This document shows, in pieces, positions 59,789 through 64,000 of a DNA stretch of 64,000 nucleotides (its first letter is position 1; each line of letters starts with the position of its first letter). Location: contig NC_026655.2 in the NCBI RefSeq assembly GCF_000004075.3, positions 3,596,001 to 3,660,000 of the forward strand. The letters run 5' to 3'. The translations under genes were made by a program, and so were the position numbers. The DNA comes from Cucumis sativus (taxonomy: Eukaryota; Streptophyta; Magnoliopsida; Cucurbitales; Cucurbitaceae). The notes below the pieces were generated by a model. It was not told the DNA's origin, did no database searches, and saw nothing but the letters and a program-made list of their open reading frames with translations.

Positions 59789-61456
59789 ATGTCCAATCGT
59801 ATTGTGCCGATTTTGAGAGAGAATGCAACCGCCATTTCCGCCATTGGAAGAAGCTCTAGAGTTAGGCAACAATTTATTTTCTCTGTATTGAAGTCCTGTG
59901 TTTCTTTTCGTAATCTTGCAAAAACCCATGCGCAAATAGTTGTCAGCGGCTTTTCCCAGAAAAATTACATCCTTAACCATCTTTTGTCGCTCTATATCTC
60001 TTTTGGTTCTCTTGGAAGTGCCCAGAAAGTATTTGAGGACATAACTGCACCGAGTACGACTGTGTGGAACCAGATAATTAAAGGCCATACGCGGAGCAAA
60101 ACGTCAAAAAAATCAATTGAGTTGTTCAAACGAATGACATTGGCGGGAGTTGAAGCTAATGGGTTCACGTATTCGTTTCTTTTGAGTGCGTGTGTGAGGT
60201 CGAGGTTATTCAGAGAAGGGGAACAGATTCATGGGAGAGTTTTAGTGAATGGGTATTGGTCCAACTTGTATGTCAGAACGAATTTGATCAATTTATATGC
60301 AAATGGTGGAGATGGAGGGGATTTTGATCTTAAGCGTGCGCTTTACTTGTTTGATGAAATGCCTGACTCAAATGTCGTGGGTTGGAATTCCTTGCTTGCA
60401 GGGTATGTTAGACGTGGTGATTTTGATGGGGCTAGAAAAGTTTTTGACGAGATGCCTGAAAGGAATGTCCGGACATGGACTATAATGGTTGCAGGGTTTG
60501 CTCAAAATGGCCAGTGTAAGCTAGCTTTGTCACTATTTGATCAAATGAGAAGGGCCGGTGTGGAATTGGATCAGGTGGCATTGGTGGCTGCATTGTCAGC
60601 TTGTGCTGAATTGGGAGACTTGACATTGGGAAAATGGATTCATGGGTATGTTGAAAGAACATGGCGGAGTAGACACCTCCCAGTATTGGTGTCTTTGAAC
60701 AATGCTCTGATACATATGTATGCAAGTTGTGGTGCTATGGATTTAGCATATAAGCTGTTCGAAGAAATTCCTCAACGAAACACTGTGTCTTGGTCGAGCA
60801 TTATCACTGGTTTTGCGAAACAGGGTTGTGGAGTAGAAGCCATTAGAATCTTTCAGTTGATGTTGTGCTCTGGTCAAAATGAAGTCAGACCTGATGAGAT
60901 CACCTTCATTGGAGCTCTCACTGCTTGCAGTCATGCCGGTTTAATCAGCGACGGTATTCGACTTTTCCAGTCTATGCACAAAACTTTCGGAGTTATCCCG
61001 CAGATTGAGCATTATGGATGCATGGTTGATCTCTTGAGCCGTGCAGGCTTACTGACTGAAGCGTTGAGTCTGATTGAAAGCATGCCAATGAAGCCAAACA
61101 ATGCTGTGTGGGGAGCACTTCTCAGTGGCTGTAGACTTCACAAGAATGACGAGATCGTATCCCATGTTGCAAAACATTTGTCTTTCGAAATCGATCCCAA
61201 CAATCAAGCTGCTGGATACTTCATGCTCCTAGCTAATGTTTATGCTGCAGACGGTCGTTGGCAAGACACTGCTACCGTCAGACGGAACATGCACGACATA
61301 GGAGTGAAGAAACCTTCAGGAAGAAGTTGGATCGAGATTAATGGAGTCTTATGTAGTTTCATGGTGGGGGAAGAGACTCATAAGGATGTGAATTTAATTT
61401 ACGAAATGCTTGGTAACATAACCAGACAAACCCAGATGGGAGAGCTGCAAATCTAA
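59789..61456 (+). CDS. PLS-class pentatricopeptide repeat protein with E-type C terminus
   Basis: An intronless gene of 555 residues. After a short N-terminal segment come tandem PPR motifs of P, L and S type, seen for example as YILNHLLSLYISFGSLGSA, VVGWNSLLAGYVRRGDFDGA, VRTWTIMVAGFAQNGQ, NTVSWSSIITGFAKQG and EITFIGALTACSHAGL. The C terminus has an E domain (NNAVWGALLSGCRLHKN...) and an E+-like end (KKPSGRSWIEINGVLCSFMVGEETH). The protein stops there without a DYW deaminase domain. Such proteins bind organelle RNA and commonly specify C-to-U editing sites, recruiting a DYW partner. The target and organelle are not predictable by eye; the N terminus is Arg- and Ser-containing and fits mitochondria or plastids. 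Confidence 0.92.
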   Translation: MSNRIVPILRENATAISAIGRSSRVRQQFIFSVLKSCVSFRNLAKTHAQIVVSGFSQKNYILNHLLSLYISFGSLGSAQKVFEDITAPSTTVWNQIIKGHTRSKTSKKSIELFKRMTLAGVEANGFTYSFLLSACVRSRLFREGEQIHGRVLVNGYWSNLYVRTNLINLYANGGDGGDFDLKRALYLFDEMPDSNVVGWNSLLAGYVRRGDFDGARKVFDEMPERNVRTWTIMVAGFAQNGQCKLALSLFDQMRRAGVELDQVALVAALSACAELGDLTLGKWIHGYVERTWRSRHLPVLVSLNNALIHMYASCGAMDLAYKLFEEIPQRNTVSWSSIITGFAKQGCGVEAIRIFQLMLCSGQNEVRPDEITFIGALTACSHAGLISDGIRLFQSMHKTFGVIPQIEHYGCMVDLLSRAGLLTEALSLIESMPMKPNNAVWGALLSGCRLHKNDEIVSHVAKHLSFEIDPNNQAAGYFMLLANVYAADGRWQDTATVRRNMHDIGVKKPSGRSWIEINGVLCSFMVGEETHKDVNLIYEMLGNITRQTQMGELQI

Positions 61457-62917
61457 GACAATATCAGAAGCATTTATTAGTGTCTAAGAGACACAGTTGG
61501 AGAACAATGAAGAAAGACTTCTGGTAAGATTGCTATTTTGCTGCTGCAACATATTGTAGAAGCTGAATGTAGCATTCGTTTGGTCTCATAGCTCTCTCAA
61601 TCTCATTCTGTTTGAAAAAACCATGCAAATGCAAATGTATGTAGATCAATGGAAGTTTCAATTATAAAAGCTTCCATGAACTCAAGGTATGCTGATTTTT
61701 CTTATTTCTGCTGTGTTCATAGCAATTATTCAGGACTTATTGGTAATGTTTTGATCTGTAAACTTCAGTTTTAAAAAAAAAAACCAAACAAAGCTTTGAA
61801 AACTAACTAAAAATTCAAGTGTGTGGAAAGTGTAAATTCGTGAAAAGCAGTAATTAGCAAACCCAATCTCGAAAAGTTGTATACTTTTAAGAAAAGGAAG
61901 AAAAAGTAGAAAAAAAAAAAAACAAAGAGAGAGGGGGGACACGTGGACAGTGCTGGCTGGACAGTGCTGGCATGCCACGTCAAATGGCAACACTTGTGGT
62001 CCACCAATAGTAAGTTTTAGAATATTAAGTGAAAAGAATAATTTGGTGGGAGAAAATGGAAATGGGTCACCTTTCATTTGGTTCATTGGTGAAGATCTGC
62101 AGGTGACGTGGCTTCTTCGCCATCTCTACATAACTATCCAAACCTCACGATTCCAATATCCCCTTTTGCACTTTTTCCCTATCTCTTCTCTCTCTTTTGC
62201 TATCCTGAGCTTCATCTTTAATCAATCTCACCCCTTCATCTTCCACCATTTTTGATCAAGGCTGTGCATGTTAGCTGGGAAGCTGATCAAGCAAAGATAT
62301 TTGTTTTTGCGAAAAGAGGAAAGGGAAAAAGAAAAAAAAAATCCAAAAACAGAGGCAAAGCCAAAGCTTTGTAGATAAATGCATTTACGGTGGCTGACTA
62401 AAAATCTTCTTTTGCCTTTCGCTCGCGGCTCGCCGTAAACGCCACAGAGCATCCCATCCATCTGTGTGCTAACGTGCGCCTTCTTCGGTGAAGTGATTCT
62501 TTTTTTTGATTGATTTCTGGTGGTCACTTCTGATCTTCGCTTCTCCGATCTTTCTGAAGTAGTTGTGTTACCCTTTGTGGAGGAGTATTGCTTGTACAAC
62601 TTAGCTCTATTAATTAACTGGTTCCACAGTCTCATGAGTTCTTAACTGGGTTTTCTTTTTGGTTTGATTTTGATGTGGTTGGTGTTTGATGAGATGGGTG
62701 ATCTTCCGATACGTGAATGAAGTTAGTGATCGAAACCCTAACCCTAATTTGGATTCTTTGGGAAGATTGACGAAACTGTGGATGGAATTTCTCTAGTATG
62801 TATTTAACCTTTTTGTGTGTTTCCTTTTCCTTTCTTTTTCTTTTTCTGTGGTCTATAGTTGATTGGTTTGTATTTAGGAAGGGAATCGCGTTTTGTGTAG
62901 GTTCTGGTTTACCGGTT
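61457..62917 (+). promoter_or_regulatory. PPR 3' region and TOC1 promoter and leader
   Basis: Several elements lie upstream of the TOC1 start codon: a G-box CACGTG (61940-61945), GCCACGTCA (61974-61982) with its exact inverse TGACGTGGC (62104-62112), an evening-element-like AGATATTTG (62295-62303, one mismatch), a CCA1-binding-site AAAAATCT (62401-62408) and a telobox-like AAACCCTAACCCTAA (62733-62747). In Arabidopsis, CCA1/LHY repress TOC1 through an evening element. A 5' UTR intron starting with gtatgt near 62797 and ending near 62877 or 62890 is likely. Confidence 0.55.
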
Positions 62918-64000
62918 ATGGATTGCAAGGAGCTCAATTTAAACGAAGATTGTGGTGGCTGTGGTAGCGGTGGAAAGAATGGGGGAGATGGGTTTATAGA
63001 CAGGAGCAAAGTGAGGATTTTGCTGTGCGATAATGATTCAAAAAGTTCAGAGGAGGTTTTCAAGCTTCTTTTGAAATGTTCCTACCAGGGTACAAGTTTC
63101 CCTTCTTTTTTATTTTCTTCTTTGTTTTTTTCTCCTTTTAATAGAATCGTCCGGATTCAAAGTACTGCATCATAAGTAGTCATTTCAGCTATGATTTTTG
63201 AGATTTAAGACTTGGATTAGGTTACGGTATCTAGAAGTTGCTCAAGGTACCATGCGATTGTGTTTAATTCTAAGATCTTCTGTTACAATGCGAATATCAT
63301 TATTGTCCTATTCTACGGGTATCTATTATTTTATTTGTTCACTGTTCCTAAACTTTCTACAGCAACACTAGCTATTGACAGAAATGTCAACTACTTTACT
63401 GATGCAAGGTTTTCTTTTCTGTTGACAGTCATCTCCGTGAGTTCAGCTAGGCAGGTCATCGATGCTTTGAATGCAGAGGGACCTGAAATTGATATTATAC
63501 TGTCGGAAGTTGACCTGCCAATGGCCAAAGGTATGAAAATGTTGAAGTATATCACTCGAGATAAAGAGCTCCGACGCATTCCTGTTATCAGTAAGTTCTG
63601 GTTTCTTAACTGCCAACTCATCACACTTAAGTGTCCGTTTGGATTGAATTAAGAACAAAATATTTTTCAATAATACATTTCCTTTTAAACACTTCTTTGT
63701 AAATGAGTTTAAAATTTAAACACTTAATGTTTGGTTAAACTTTTTTATAAGTGTTTATACATGAATTTGGTTTTTAAAGGTTTCTCCAAAATAGATTACT
63801 CTATAAATAAATTTTTAAAAAATACATTATTTTAATTTGCAAACACTACCATTTTTTTTCAAAATAGTTTTTTGACAAAATTAAACACTTTAGAATCTCA
63901 ACCAAACACACCCTAAGTATCTCTAGATCAAGAGAATGATCTAATTCTCCGTTATTTGTTTTATCTTTGTCTTGCTTTGTAAGTGATGTCAACACAAGAT
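62918..64000 (+). CDS. TOC1: TOC1/PRR1 pseudo-response regulator, 5' part (cut by window end)
   Basis: Exons 62918-63089, 63429-63590 and 63984-64000 are visible; the gene continues beyond the window. The visible part encodes about 117 residues: a short acidic/Gly-rich start (MDCKELNLNEDC...), then the pseudo-receiver domain with VRILLCDND (32-40), SARQVIDALNAEGPEIDIIL and DLPMAKGMKMLKYITRDKEL. The canonical phospho-acceptor Asp is replaced by Glu (E84 in LSEVDLP), as in TOC1. Exon 3 begins MMSTQD, matching the family. TOC1 is an evening-phased clock repressor of CCA1/LHY and other genes; its CCT domain should lie downstream. In-frame sequence upstream of 62918 reaches 62798 but is probably UTR intron, since known TOC1 proteins start close to this Met. 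Confidence 0.95.
63627..63916. repeat. MITE-like element in TOC1 intron 2
   Basis: The element begins cttaagtgtccgtttggatt and ends with the reverse complement of a similar sequence (cttagggtgtgtttggttga). The ends are therefore imperfect terminal inverted repeats of about 20-25 bp around AT-rich DNA containing words such as aaacact in both orientations. It has no coding capacity and occupies most of the 393-bp intron. The superfamily is unassigned. Confidence 0.6.

Noticed and set aside
59690-60088. 132-codon minus-strand ORF
   Set aside because: Antisense to the start of the PPR gene, whose plus-strand reading has clear repeat motifs.
62228-63063. Two minus-strand ORFs of 135 and 143 codons
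   Set aside because: Antisense to the TOC1 leader and first exon; low-complexity and without homology that I recognise.
1-64000. tRNA, rRNA, CRISPR arrays and intact retroelements
   Set aside because: No tRNA B-box with a matching cloverleaf, no rRNA-like sequence and no regularly spaced repeat array were found. No pair of long terminal repeats or reverse transcriptase/integrase motifs was seen, though old fragments could be missed by eye.

Overview
This window is nuclear DNA of a flowering plant, a eudicot. It is AT-rich, its genes have short exons and GT-AG introns, and the gene families are plant-only (CDF-type Dof, NAC, MIKC* MADS, LHCA4, alpha-expansin, GT37 fucosyltransferase, PPR, TOC1). 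Gene content and the style of AT-rich intergenic repeats would suit a cucurbit such as Cucumis, but that is a guess from appearance. I rebuilt exon-intron models by hand from splice sites, reading phase and family conservation. Exon joins were checked for frame; UTR ends were not determined.

Layout. 1-5.5 kb: intergenic, with a MITE-like inverted repeat, a 132-bp-period tandem duplication and faint gene-like fragments. 5.5-6.4 kb (-): a three-exon gene for a secreted, PSY-like tyrosine-sulfated peptide, assembled from exons of 88, 62 and 126 bp. 10.4-12.3 kb (+): a cycling Dof factor (CDF). 12.3-19.2 kb: a long AT-rich gap with an unidentified coding-like fossil near 18.1-18.5 kb. 19.2-19.9 kb (+): a membrane-anchored calmodulin-like protein. 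21.7-24.8 kb (+): a lipoate-protein ligase. 26.8-30.2 kb (+): an AGL30/65-type MIKC* MADS gene. 30.7-31.7 kb (-): LHCA4. 32.4-33.6 kb (-): an EXPA12-like alpha-expansin. 33.6-39.6 kb: a gap with a degenerate minisatellite. 39.7-40.8 kb (+): a chloroplast ACHT-type thioredoxin. 43.8-46.5 kb (+): a DUF962/Mpo1-like membrane protein. 48.0-49.2 kb (+): a NAC100-like factor with a miR164 site. 52.2-54.8 kb (-): a FUT1-like fucosyltransferase. 56.2-59.0 kb (+): chloroplast ribulose-phosphate 3-epimerase. 59.8-61.5 kb (+): an intronless PPR gene. 62.9 kb to the window end (+): the first part of TOC1/PRR1.

The genes do not form an operon-like system. Themes recur: photoperiod and clock (CDF, TOC1), photosynthesis and plastid metabolism (LHCA4, RPE, ACHT), cell wall (expansin, fucosyltransferase) and development (NAC100-like, MADS, PSY-like peptide). 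I found no undescribed multi-gene system. The most useful results are the PSY-like peptide gene, the miR164 site, clock-type elements upstream of TOC1, and two promoter-like patches with no recognised gene.
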